Positions 18,075 to 27,037 of a DNA stretch of 64,000 bases are shown one piece after another. A program made the translations under genes and the position numbers. How positions within the stretch are numbered: position 1 is the stretch's first letter; every line of letters begins with the position of its first letter. Source of the stretch: Dulcicalothrix desertica PCC 7102 (GTDB lineage: Bacteria; Cyanobacteriota; Cyanobacteriia; Cyanobacteriales; Nostocaceae). The DNA lies in assembly GCF_003991905.1 (NCBI RefSeq), contig NZ_RSCL01000016.1, positions 62,001 to 126,000 on the forward strand, written 5' to 3'. The notes beneath the pieces are model-generated. The model was not told the origin of the DNA and made no database searches. It was given only the letters and a program-made list of their open reading frames with translations.

Positions 18075-19163
18075 ATGGGGAAACCTGCACATGGAGGAAA
18101 TTTAGTTTGGGCATCGGCGCTTGCTGGTTGTCCTCCTAGTGCGATTCTGGATTTTTCTGCCAGTATCAGTCCGTTGGGACCACCGGAGAGTGTATTGACG
18201 GCAATACAGTCCCAGCTTAGTAATTTACGGCACTATCCAGACCCCAGTTACAGTGATTTGAGTTTATCGCTCAGTCACTTTCATAATCTACCTTCCGAAT
18301 GGATTCTGCCGGGTAACGGCTCGGCAGAATTACTTAGTTTTGTAGGTAGAGAGTTATCAGAATTTGAAACAACTACCTTAATAACTCCAGCCTTTGGCGA
18401 CTATTACCGCGCGTTGGCTGCTTATAACGCACAAGTGTTGGAGTTCCCTTTAATTAGTGGTGAGTGGAAAGTGCTGAGTGCTGAGTTATTAGAAAAACTT
18501 ATTACTCACCACTCAGCACTCAGCACTCATTACTCAACACTCCTTCTTAACAATCCTCACAACCCCACAGGGGTAATATTTTCACGCGAAGATATTTTGC
18601 CCTGTTTAGACAAATTTGCTTTGGTGGTAATTGATGAAGCGTTTATGGATTTTTTACCACCAGACGAACAACAAAGTCTTATATCGGTTGTGCAGGATTA
18701 TCCAAACTTAGTAATTTTAAGGTCGCTGACTAAGTTCTATAGCATACCCGGTTTGCGATTGGGTTATGCGATAGCACATCCTAACCGTTTACAACGCTAT
18801 AAGACTTGGCGTGACCCTTGGAGTGTTAACACTTTAGCGTCTGCTGCTGGGGTAGCTGCACTCTCTGATACAGAGTTTCAAGCTAGCACTTGTTCATGGC
18901 TACCCAAAGCGCGCAAAGAACTATTTGAGGGTTTATCTCAAATTCCAGGTTTACAACCGCTTCCAAGTGCCGCTAACTTCTTACTAGTCCAGTCCGAACA
19001 TTCTTGCGTGGAGCTACAACATCGATTACTCAAAAACCATCAAATCTTAATTCGCGACTGCCAAAGCTTTCCTCAGCTTGGAGACCGATTTTTTAGAGTC
19101 GCTGTTCGTACAGAATTAGATAACAAGCGGTTATTAACTGCATTGCAAAGCGTTTTATTATAA
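18075..19163 (+). CDS. cobD: CobD-like threonine-phosphate decarboxylase / aminotransferase
   Basis: 362-residue fold-type I PLP enzyme. HGGNLVWASALAGCPPSAIL and DFSASISPLGPP match L-threonine-O-3-phosphate decarboxylase, which makes aminopropanol phosphate for cobalamin. LNNPHNPTG, VVIDEAFMDF and the PLP-lysine block SLTKFYSIPGLRLGYAIA are shared with histidinol-phosphate aminotransferases, so a HisC-like role is the alternative. Residues about 128-155 are encoded by a GTGCTGA-type repeat inserted in frame (18457-18540), and LITHHSALSTHYS lies in the insert. It follows the HU gene by 26 bp. Confidence 0.82.
   Translation: MGKPAHGGNLVWASALAGCPPSAILDFSASISPLGPPESVLTAIQSQLSNLRHYPDPSYSDLSLSLSHFHNLPSEWILPGNGSAELLSFVGRELSEFETTTLITPAFGDYYRALAAYNAQVLEFPLISGEWKVLSAELLEKLITHHSALSTHYSTLLLNNPHNPTGVIFSREDILPCLDKFALVVIDEAFMDFLPPDEQQSLISVVQDYPNLVILRSLTKFYSIPGLRLGYAIAHPNRLQRYKTWRDPWSVNTLASAAGVAALSDTEFQASTCSWLPKARKELFEGLSQIPGLQPLPSAANFLLVQSEHSCVELQHRLLKNHQILIRDCQSFPQLGDRFFRVAVRTELDNKRLLTALQSVLL
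18457..18540. repeat. STRR hairpin repeat inside the cobD coding sequence
   Basis: Perfect 16-bp arms AGTGCTGAGTGCTGAG (18470-18485) and CTCAGCACTCAGCACT (18512-18527). It is the same repeat family as the intergenic block at 10508-10605, but here it is translated in frame. Confidence 0.85.
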
Positions 19164-19208
19164 TTTTAGCCCTGTGTATCGACACGCGAATTTAATTCTC
19201 TGAAGAAT

Positions 19209-20612
19209 GTGATTGAATACGACATTGTTATTATTGGCGGTAGTTTAGCTGGACGTTATGCAGCTTATGGCGCTATTCAGTTAGGCGCCAAAGTGGCACT
19301 TGTTGAGCCAGAAAATAGTTCCGAATTATTATATTCAAGTGCCCTGAACCATATCGCTTGTGAGTATCGTCCTATTGTGTCTAAGATGGCGCCAAGTGAA
19401 TCTATAGATTGGGAAACAGCAATGTTATGGGCATTTGGAGTAGAATCTCAAATTGGTGCCGAAAACTCGCTTGCACTAATAGCAGCACAAGGTGTTGACG
19501 TTATTGTTGGTAGCGGTCAATTTGAGCAAAAACCACATCTAGCGTTTTTTGTCAATAACCGTTTATTAGTAGGACGGACTTATTTGTTAGCTACTGGTTC
19601 ACATTACTTAGCACCAGATATAGAAGGATTACACAAAACAGGCTTTTTAACGCTTGGAAATATAAGTTTTTCTCTTGAAGTGGCGCCTAATAATTGGGTA
19701 ATTTTAGGTGGTGTACCCCAAAGTATTGAGCTTGCACAAGCTGCTTCGCGTTTAAATTGCAACGTGACGTTAATTGTTGAGGGTTCCAAAATTATCTCAC
19801 ACGTTGACTCCGAAGTCATTCAATTACTCGAAGCACAGTTAGAAGCTTCGGGTGTACGTGTACTAAAACAAACTAAAGTTACACAGGTTTTATCTATTGA
19901 TGGTAAAAAGTGGTTACAAGCAGGTGATAAAGCCATTGAAACTGACGAAATAATTGTGGCAACACAAACACCGAACATAGAATCACTCAATTTAGCGGCA
20001 GTTGGAGTTAAATGGCATAAAAATGGCTTGCTTGTAAATGCAAAACTGCAAACTACAAATAATCGTATTTATGCTTGTGGAGATGTTATTGGTGGATATA
20101 CGCTTACTAATTTAGCAAATTATGAAGCTAATATTGCTTTAAGAAATGCTTTATTTTTTCCGACAAGAAAAGTTGATTATCAGTATGTTCCTTGGGGAAT
20201 AGCAACTCAACCTCCTTTAGCGCATGTCGGAATTACCGAAGCACAAGCACAGCAATTATATAATTTTGATGAAATAATAGTTTTACGACAATATTTTAAG
20301 TCGTTGCCATTAGCCCAAATTAATGATGAAAATACAGGTGTTTGTAAAATAATTACTTTAAAAAACGGCGAAATTCTAGGAGCATCAGTATTTGGATTAA
20401 ATGCGGGGGAATTAATAAATCTAATTTCCTTAGCAATAAATCAAAAAATTAAAATTAATAATTTTCACAAAATAGCACTTGCTTACCCAAGTGTAGGAGA
20501 AATTATATTACAAGCCGCACGCAATTGGAATAAAATCAAACTAGAGAAAAATAACGCACTACAAGAATTACTAGAAGACTTTTTCCAGTTTCGTCGCAAT
20601 TGGAATTTGTAG
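19209..20612 (+). CDS. FAD/NAD(P)-dependent oxidoreductase, disulfide-reductase fold
   Basis: 467 residues with an N-terminal FAD-binding DIVIIGGSLAGRYAAYGAIQ, a central NAD(P) domain (WVILGGVPQSIELAQAASRL) and the second FAD motif IYACGDVIGGYTLTNLANYE. A C-terminal dimerisation domain follows. The overall plan is that of mercuric or dihydrolipoamide reductases. However, the redox CxxxxC pair that should lie near residues 40-50 is absent: the region reads NSSELLYSSALNHIACEY. The substrate is therefore unknown. It starts at GTG (19209), 45 bp after cobD, and ends within a 28-bp palindrome that supplies its TAG stop. Confidence 0.8.
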   Translation: MIEYDIVIIGGSLAGRYAAYGAIQLGAKVALVEPENSSELLYSSALNHIACEYRPIVSKMAPSESIDWETAMLWAFGVESQIGAENSLALIAAQGVDVIVGSGQFEQKPHLAFFVNNRLLVGRTYLLATGSHYLAPDIEGLHKTGFLTLGNISFSLEVAPNNWVILGGVPQSIELAQAASRLNCNVTLIVEGSKIISHVDSEVIQLLEAQLEASGVRVLKQTKVTQVLSIDGKKWLQAGDKAIETDEIIVATQTPNIESLNLAAVGVKWHKNGLLVNAKLQTTNNRIYACGDVIGGYTLTNLANYEANIALRNALFFPTRKVDYQYVPWGIATQPPLAHVGITEAQAQQLYNFDEIIVLRQYFKSLPLAQINDENTGVCKIITLKNGEILGASVFGLNAGELINLISLAINQKIKINNFHKIALAYPSVGEIILQAARNWNKIKLEKNNALQELLEDFFQFRRNWNL

Positions 20613-20636
20613 AGACGTTACATGTAACGTCTCTAC
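20609..20636. repeat. Perfect 28-bp palindrome overlapping a stop codon
   Basis: Arms GTAGAGACGTTACA and TGTAACGTCTCTAC. The TAG at 20610-20612 is the stop of the upstream oxidoreductase. It is the same family as 3244-3271. It lies between convergent genes and could serve as a bidirectional terminator. Confidence 0.75.
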
Positions 20637-20650
20637 ATTCATATTTATAT

Positions 20651-22351
20651 TTACGGTTTTTTATTCTTTCCTTCTAAAAACGAAACGCTACCAATCCCTT
20701 GTAATATACCACGTCCAATTAAACCTATACCGCGTCCGACAACTTGCGTCAAAACAAATACTACACCGCTACCTAGAAAAGATAACATTGATTGTAAACG
20801 AGGCGCCACGGCATCACGAAATTCTAGCATCAAAGTTACAAATAGTGGAATACCTCTAAGTTGCGTCAGTTCATTACGTCTAGAAGCGTATATCGAAGTT
20901 TTTGCAATACCACGCGGTGCAAAAACAAATATTTCATAACGACTTTCAAATATTGCCTGTGGTTCCTTATAATAATTTCTAAGACGATATTTCCACGACA
21001 AGTTATTTCTAAACCTTTCGATTTCTCTGGTTGAAATATATTGACGGTCATAATAATCTTTTTTAATTGACTCAACATCAGCTAATCGATTTAACAACGG
21101 CTGAATTACACTGTTGGCTACTTGAATAATTATATTTTCTAAAATCATTAATGCATTAGCTCTAGCTTCTGTACTATCAGCCGAATATATCACATTATCA
21201 ATATGCCAATTGTTCTGAAAAACTAAATATGATAAAAACTCGCTAAACAGTGGTATATAATTCAGAATTTCCGATTGAACAACATCAATATCTAGAATTA
21301 ATAAGTTTACGATTTCTACATAATTACCATTAATGCGAACGCGCGTAAATTTGCCAAAAAACTCAGTAGTGGCTGTTTGCCACAAATCACGTAAAATAAT
21401 ATGCTTTAATTCTTGTAATTGATTAATCTCGACTTGAGAATTTCTTAGTTCGTCTAAAACTTCAGCCAGCTTTTGCAAAATTAAATACAGTAAATCGCGT
21501 TTTTTGTCAACACGTAAAATATCTATTTCTAAGGCAACATCGGTAACATTGTGTAATGGTAACTGAAACTGTGACACACAAGAAGCAAATAAATCTGATT
21601 GTAGTGACCGAGGACTAGATAACTGCGGCGCCTCAGTCACGAAAACGTTGGATGGTTCAATAATATTAGTAGAAATATTAGAAGGTGTTTCGACTTGTTC
21701 AAGTTGGGGCGATACTGACAATAAATGATTTAACAACCATCGTGCGGTCTGTAGTTCGCGAACTTTGCCAGCTAAAACTGCACGCTCAAGTGTCGGTATT
21801 CCCGGAACTCCCAATTCTCGTCTGATTTGTCTCAGGTTGGCCTGAATATAATTGTTACCCGACAATCTGAGATTATTGATAAATCTTGCTGCGCGTTTAG
21901 TAAGGGGGGGTGAGTAGACATTCTCTTGATAGTTTGTGGCGATATTTCGAGAAAGCCAATAAACACCACCAGTTATAACAGTATTAATAGCTGTTACTAA
22001 TTCTGGAATGGGGGCGCCTTTCGGGCAATAACCCTCAACCCCGATTTGTGCTGTACCCGCTAGCTGCTGCAATGGTTGTGAGCTTAGTAACAAGATTGGT
22101 AAATCTGGGTACTGGGCTTTTAACTGCCTACATAACTGATTAATGCTGGGGTAGTTAGCTAATTCCAAAATAATCAAATCAAGTGTAGGGTTGGGTTGCA
22201 TCAATGAAACTAGTTGCAGCGCTTCTACATCAGTTTGAGCTTCCCCAACTATTTCTAAGTTCGCTTCAGCTTCCAACGCTACTCGCAGTCCTAATCTAAA
22301 AATTGGGTCGGGGTCAACTAAGAGTATTCTGATGGCGTTGGTTGTGGTCAT
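20651..22351 (-). CDS. Receiver-like domain fused to DUF3685
   Basis: 566 residues. Residues 5-130 form a CheY-like fold: IRILLVDPDPIFRLGLRVAL, then DLIILELANYPS in place of the usual phospho-acceptor Asp strand, and LPILLLSSQPL. Position 9-12 (DPDP) keeps acidic residues, but the canonical D in the third strand is replaced (ILEL), so phosphorylation is doubtful. The rest (about 150-566) is long and helical and ends in Gly-rich hydrophobic segments (SMLSFLGSGVVFVLTQVVGR). It fits the cyanobacterial DUF3685 family. An ATG five codons upstream is possible. It is divergent from the NACHT gene (77 bp apart). Confidence 0.7.
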   Translation of the reverse strand: MTTTNAIRILLVDPDPIFRLGLRVALEAEANLEIVGEAQTDVEALQLVSLMQPNPTLDLIILELANYPSINQLCRQLKAQYPDLPILLLSSQPLQQLAGTAQIGVEGYCPKGAPIPELVTAINTVITGGVYWLSRNIATNYQENVYSPPLTKRAARFINNLRLSGNNYIQANLRQIRRELGVPGIPTLERAVLAGKVRELQTARWLLNHLLSVSPQLEQVETPSNISTNIIEPSNVFVTEAPQLSSPRSLQSDLFASCVSQFQLPLHNVTDVALEIDILRVDKKRDLLYLILQKLAEVLDELRNSQVEINQLQELKHIILRDLWQTATTEFFGKFTRVRINGNYVEIVNLLILDIDVVQSEILNYIPLFSEFLSYLVFQNNWHIDNVIYSADSTEARANALMILENIIIQVANSVIQPLLNRLADVESIKKDYYDRQYISTREIERFRNNLSWKYRLRNYYKEPQAIFESRYEIFVFAPRGIAKTSIYASRRNELTQLRGIPLFVTLMLEFRDAVAPRLQSMLSFLGSGVVFVLTQVVGRGIGLIGRGILQGIGSVSFLEGKNKKP

Positions 22352-22428
22352 ACTAGTCAAATGCACAGTTTCCGATTAGAGATTAAATGAAGCATAATTA
22401 AATTTGAAGGCTATTTACTGAGTTAAAA

Positions 22429-25386
22429 ATGAACTTAAGTATTCGCCATTGGCTGGCGAGCAAATTTATCAAAAATAACTACAGAGAAGCACTTAACTCA
22501 AGTTCCATCTCTGGACTATCCCTACGTATTATCAACGAGATTGAAGATAAAAGTTTAACTTGTTTTGACATATGTAGTTTAGCAGAAATACTTGAGTTGC
22601 CGATAAGGTTAGCGTGTCTTGAAATTCCTGTAATTATTCAACTAACCCAAAGTCTACTATCCAACAGTAGTCAAAAAAAACCGTTGAAGCGGAATGAGGG
22701 AACGTGGCAGGTATTTCAAATTGCGTATTTACTAGCTCTATTACAAATTTTAGAGCAGGAGATTCATTTAAAAAAGCCCTGGTTAAACCGAGCGATGTTT
22801 TGGTCGGACGTAGAAATTTGTTTTCCTCTTACTGATGGGACGTTACAAGCTTTGCTGAAAACACTTCAAGGGGTCAAATTAACTGATACTCAAGCAGAAC
22901 AAGCGCTCTTATTAATGGGTGACTCCTTTTTAGTCCAGCAAATGAACAGTGCGACTGTAGCTTGGTTAAAAGCAAACGGCGCCGAAGAAACCGAAGCCAA
23001 ATTAATGGTACAGCGATTATCACACGCACTACCAGGACATTTACTCGAAGTAATTGCCCAAAATGCTGCTGGTTTGGCACAACTACAAAAATTTGTGCGG
23101 TTGCAGGTGAATTATACAAGTGGCACAACCACTGCTGCTTCACATCTTGCATCAGACGTTCACACATCAAAAATAGATTTACACTGCGAGCAATACCGTG
23201 CTAGCTTAATCAAATTTTTAGCTGAACCCCTATTTTTAGAATCATTTTCACTAAAAGATATATATGTACCACCCAAGGGATTAGTATTTGATACAAATAG
23301 CCAATACGAACCTAAAACAGTTCAGCTAGTTGATTTAACAACATGGTTACTACAAGAACTCGAAAATTCGGGTAATATCACCTTTATCGAAGCTTTATCT
23401 GGTTATGGAAAGACGAGCTTTTGTCAGATGCTTGCCGCAAAAGTCGCTCAAGAGATTTACCCAAGCTGGATGCCTATACTGATAAAATTACGTGATGTCT
23501 CTGAATGTAATACTTTTATTGAAACTCTTTGCTCTGGACTTCCTTTATATTTATCTATCCACCTGGCACAATGGCTGAAACATGAATATCCAAGATGTTT
23601 AATAATCCTCGATGGTTTCGATGAACTACCCTTCACAACAAATAAAATATTAAAAACAAAGTTTATCGAGCAGCTAGTTAACTTCCAGTCGCAGTCGCAG
23701 CATAAAGTTGTTTTAACCTCGCGACCAATTGATTTAACTGATATTACAGATGAAACAACACCATTGCGACGCATTAAAATGCAACCGCTTGAGCAAGAGC
23801 AACTGCGAATTTGGTTCCAAAATTGGATTGCCGTACAGTCGGCGCCAATTTCTCAAAACTTCTTTATGTTCTTAAAGCAAGCGGGGTTATTTTCGGGTAA
23901 ATCAAAGTTACCTGAACTAGCAGCGCTAGTACGTCAACCCTTAATGCTATATCTACTAGGTATTTTATACCGGGATGGATTACTAGAAGATGACATCATT
24001 GAACTAGCTTCTTCACGACAAAACGGTGGCGCCTTTATAATGTGGGAAATTTATCAGCGTCTAAACCGTTGGTTATTGGGATATCCTTTAATCGGTGGAA
24101 TAAAACCGATATTAATACGTGAAGGAACAGCCCATATTCACCGTACCCAAGATGCCATCATAAATCTTCTACAAAACCATCATCCTAAAGATGTACATAC
24201 GCAGATGCTCTCCCTGGCATTGAAAATATTGCACTCCCAACAGCATATAAAATCAGAAGCATCAGACATTTTGCCCGCATTTTATTTTGATAACTATACC
24301 CCAAACAAAATCAAATTCTCTCATCCCAAACTAGGTGAACTATTATGTGCCGATGCAATTGCTACACAGCTAAAATTACTTACTCAACGTCAACGTAATG
24401 ATTACGGCGAATCAAACTTTATAATAGACAATCATACAAGTATTGCACAGCACATATATAACCTACTAGGCTACGGAATTATTAGTTCTGAAATTGGAGA
24501 ACTAGTAATCGAAGCATTACGCCAATCTGAACTCAAAGATATATTCTCCGTATTATGTGACCGTTTACTAATCGTCTGGCATGGCTACTGCCAAGGCCGT
24601 TGGCTTGATGAACTTGTAGTACACAACGCTCGAAATTATTATAAAAACTTAGAAAACCCACTCAACGTTGAACAAATTAACGCCGCAGTCGGGCTAAATT
24701 TATTTTTCTTGCTTTGCGACTGTCACCGCATGTCCAAGCGTATATTTAGTCCCTGCCATAACCCCCAAGTATTAGCACAATTAATTTCTAGAACAAATAT
24801 TTTGGCGCCAAATGCATTTAGTGAGCGAGCAAATCGTAAAACTTTTACAGCTTTAAACCTATCAAACGCTGACCTGACCCAAATTTCTCTAGCTGGAGTC
24901 TCTCTAGAAGGAGCAAACTTAACAGGTGCCAAACTAACAGGCGCCAACCTAGCTTGTTCAAACCTAAACAGCGCAAATTTGACAGGTGCCGACCTTACAG
25001 GTGCCAACCTAGAACGTGCCAACTTAACCAATACGAATTTATCAGTAGCTAATTTAGAGTGTGCGAACTTAACAGGCACAAGGTTAACATCAACAATCCT
25101 TACAAATGCCTGCTTATATAACGCCATACTATCGGAACTAGATAAAGAAGCGGTTAGTTTACAGGGAGCAATGTTCGCACCCGAAGAATACCGTGCGCTC
25201 AAAAATATATTAGCGCATCAATCAAAGTTAGAAGGTTCCTATACCTCCGACTCAACCACAGGCACAAACATTTGGTTGAACAGTACACCAGAAATAGGAA
25301 TGATTGAAAGCATTGAAGGAGAAATGCTACCAGAAGATTTATATGAAGACGAAGTAGATGACGAAACCTTTATTGGAACTTATTAA
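22429..25386 (+). CDS. NACHT-type STAND NTPase with C-terminal pentapeptide repeats
   Basis: 985 residues. An N-terminal helical region (1-300) precedes an NTPase: Walker A ALSGYGKTSF near residue 323, Walker B CLIILDGFDELP near 393 and VVLTSRPIDLTD (sensor 1 type) near 430. This is the NACHT pattern of STAND proteins, which act as ligand-triggered molecular switches. Residues about 808-895 are pentapeptide repeats (ANLTGAKLTGANL, ANLTGADLTGANLERANL) that form a beta-helix, presumably the sensing or scaffold part. The tail is acidic. Related bacterial NLR-like NACHT proteins defend against phage in other species; that role here is inference, and signalling is equally possible. Confidence 0.85.
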   Translation: MNLSIRHWLASKFIKNNYREALNSSSISGLSLRIINEIEDKSLTCFDICSLAEILELPIRLACLEIPVIIQLTQSLLSNSSQKKPLKRNEGTWQVFQIAYLLALLQILEQEIHLKKPWLNRAMFWSDVEICFPLTDGTLQALLKTLQGVKLTDTQAEQALLLMGDSFLVQQMNSATVAWLKANGAEETEAKLMVQRLSHALPGHLLEVIAQNAAGLAQLQKFVRLQVNYTSGTTTAASHLASDVHTSKIDLHCEQYRASLIKFLAEPLFLESFSLKDIYVPPKGLVFDTNSQYEPKTVQLVDLTTWLLQELENSGNITFIEALSGYGKTSFCQMLAAKVAQEIYPSWMPILIKLRDVSECNTFIETLCSGLPLYLSIHLAQWLKHEYPRCLIILDGFDELPFTTNKILKTKFIEQLVNFQSQSQHKVVLTSRPIDLTDITDETTPLRRIKMQPLEQEQLRIWFQNWIAVQSAPISQNFFMFLKQAGLFSGKSKLPELAALVRQPLMLYLLGILYRDGLLEDDIIELASSRQNGGAFIMWEIYQRLNRWLLGYPLIGGIKPILIREGTAHIHRTQDAIINLLQNHHPKDVHTQMLSLALKILHSQQHIKSEASDILPAFYFDNYTPNKIKFSHPKLGELLCADAIATQLKLLTQRQRNDYGESNFIIDNHTSIAQHIYNLLGYGIISSEIGELVIEALRQSELKDIFSVLCDRLLIVWHGYCQGRWLDELVVHNARNYYKNLENPLNVEQINAAVGLNLFFLLCDCHRMSKRIFSPCHNPQVLAQLISRTNILAPNAFSERANRKTFTALNLSNADLTQISLAGVSLEGANLTGAKLTGANLACSNLNSANLTGADLTGANLERANLTNTNLSVANLECANLTGTRLTSTILTNACLYNAILSELDKEAVSLQGAMFAPEEYRALKNILAHQSKLEGSYTSDSTTGTNIWLNSTPEIGMIESIEGEMLPEDLYEDEVDDETFIGTY

Positions 25387-25828
25387 AATCTTGTCATAAG
25401 TAGGTAGGCAGAATTAAACGGTACTATCTAAACTTATTTACAAACAAAGTGAAACTCAACACTGCTTGAAATCGTTGGGTTAAGCGATAGCGCAACCCAA
25501 CCTACAAAAGTTTAATTATTAACCGTTTGCAATATAAAATTCCGTACCTTTACCGACTCCCTTGTTAAGCAGAAGAATTAGTCGGAGTAGTAAAAAAAAG
25601 ATTAAAAAACAAAAGTAACAAAAGTACTCAATAATTTACCTTAATTTACCTCGAAAGTAAAAATAAAGGCGATATAACAATCCTAACTCAATTGTGAAAA
25701 AACAATATGGCGGGTAATACCTGCTTTACAAAAGGCTTCAAAAAAAGAGTAACCTATTCTACTTAAATATAGGAATATTTAAGCTTAATTAGCAATAGAA
25801 AACAAAAAACAAAGCCGAAAACAACAAT
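25387..25828. other. Intergenic region with one hairpin
   Basis: About 440 bp between the NACHT gene and a membrane-protein gene. Apart from the GTTGGGTT hairpin at 25474-25501 I see only AT-rich sequence without a gene. Confidence 0.5.
25474..25501. repeat. REP-like hairpin
   Basis: GTTGGGTT (25474-25481) pairs with AACCCAAC (25494-25501) around AAGCGATAGCGC. Dispersed hairpins of this GTTGGGTT...AACCCAAC type are common in cyanobacterial intergenic DNA. It may end the NACHT transcript. Confidence 0.55.
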
Positions 25829-26596
25829 ATGTATTTAGTAGAAATATCCCAGCAAGTACTCAGTACTGTTAACTATGTATCTTTTCAAATTATCGGTGCG
25901 GAAGCTTTAGGCTTAACGTTCATTACAGCCTTGGCTTTTATTGCAATTCATTTGTTCTCAGGGTACATCCACAAGTTTTTACACCAACAAGAACGTCAAG
26001 TTGCTTCCTTCAGTGGAGGAATGGCAATTGCTTATGTTTTTATACACTTAATAGACAAATTGGGTAAAGCAGATAGAATTATTGGAAGAACTAGTTTTAG
26101 TTTACTTTGTTTAATGGGTTTTATGATATTTTATGGGCTAGAATATTTTGCCTGTCAAATTATAGATAAAAAAGATAATAGTAATTTATCTTTTGGCATA
26201 GAGTTAGCTTTTGCATGTATTTATAATTTTCTCATTATTTACGCAATTCCACAACAATTTGAACAGTACGGTAGTTTAGTCTTTCTCTATTTGTTAGCAA
26301 TGGGTTTGCATTTACTAAGTCATAACCTCGTTTTTGCTAAGGAATATGGCACAGCGTTTACATCTTGGGGACGATATATGTTAGTGAGTGCTGTAGCTTT
26401 TGGTTTTTTTATTGATGTGTTCACTCCAAAACCAAGTCAATATACCTCGGATGGGTTTATTGCTATTCTCGCTGGGTCTTTATTATATCATATTTTTAAA
26501 GAAGAAGTTCCAGACCCACAACATTCCAATTTTCTTTGGTTTTCAGGTGGAGTTTTAGCTTATACGGCTTTGCTGGTATTTCTCATTAAAAAGTGA
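25829..26596 (+). CDS. Multi-pass membrane protein of unknown function
   Basis: 255 residues with about eight predicted membrane spans (for example LTFITALAFIAIHLF, FSLLCLMGFMIFYGLEYF, VFLYLLAMGLHLLSHNLVF, VLAYTALLVFLI). FSGGMAIAYVFIHLIDKL and LGLHLLSHN-like segments place His residues in the membrane and are loosely reminiscent of ZIP-type transporters, but no full ZIP signature is present. I do not assign a function. It is a single gene, with free sequence on both sides. Confidence 0.7.
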   Translation: MYLVEISQQVLSTVNYVSFQIIGAEALGLTFITALAFIAIHLFSGYIHKFLHQQERQVASFSGGMAIAYVFIHLIDKLGKADRIIGRTSFSLLCLMGFMIFYGLEYFACQIIDKKDNSNLSFGIELAFACIYNFLIIYAIPQQFEQYGSLVFLYLLAMGLHLLSHNLVFAKEYGTAFTSWGRYMLVSAVAFGFFIDVFTPKPSQYTSDGFIAILAGSLLYHIFKEEVPDPQHSNFLWFSGGVLAYTALLVFLIKK

Positions 26597-26689
26597 GTAA
26601 TTTTTAATATTCTTGGAAGCATTGATAAACTAAGGTTCTGGAACCATCGTAAATTTGTTCGCTTCTAACGATATTGAAATTGAAGTTAT

Positions 26690-26797
26690 TGGTAAAATGC
26701 TGCGTCCCTGGTCAGATGGCATGAAACCAGGCTGGTGACTAATTGGTAACAATACAAGCTTTAGAGGGCGCCGATGCTTGAGTGCATCGACATTTTT
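26690..26797 (+). ncRNA. Candidate small RNA ending in a terminator
   Basis: A 440-bp gene-free region (26597-27037) contains several paired segments (CTGGT...ACCAG near 26708-26731) that lead into CGATGC-TTGAGT-GCATCG (26772-26789) followed by ACATTTTTT. This is a good terminator with no gene directly upstream, so a short RNA or the 3' end of the membrane-protein message is possible. Confidence 0.3.
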
Positions 26798-26957
26798 TGT
26801 CATTATCACATATCAAACTTAAGAATAGCAGCTTTTAAGTCCTAATTGCTGTTTAAAAAGCTTGTTTCAGTTTCGCTTTTAACATCCACACTCTACTTGT
26901 CTTTGGGTGAAAACTCAAAGACTTTTTTGTAGCAAGATAGTTTTTGCGAGACTGTAG

Positions 26958-26976
26958 GGTGGGCGCACTGCCCACC
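26958..26976. repeat. Short dispersed hairpin GGTGGGC...GCCCACC
   Basis: Perfect 7-bp arms around GCACT, downstream of the Fur-family gene (minus strand). It resembles REP-type repeats and may act as a 3' hairpin. Confidence 0.45.
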
Positions 26977-27037
26977 TTACTAATATCATTTCTGGTAAGG
27001 TCTCCATACTATCGACAATCAACCAGACATGATATAA

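Noticed and set aside
24723-25202. 159-codon minus-strand frame within the NACHT gene
   Set aside because: It is the mirror of the pentapeptide repeat coding sequence, open by chance through its composition.
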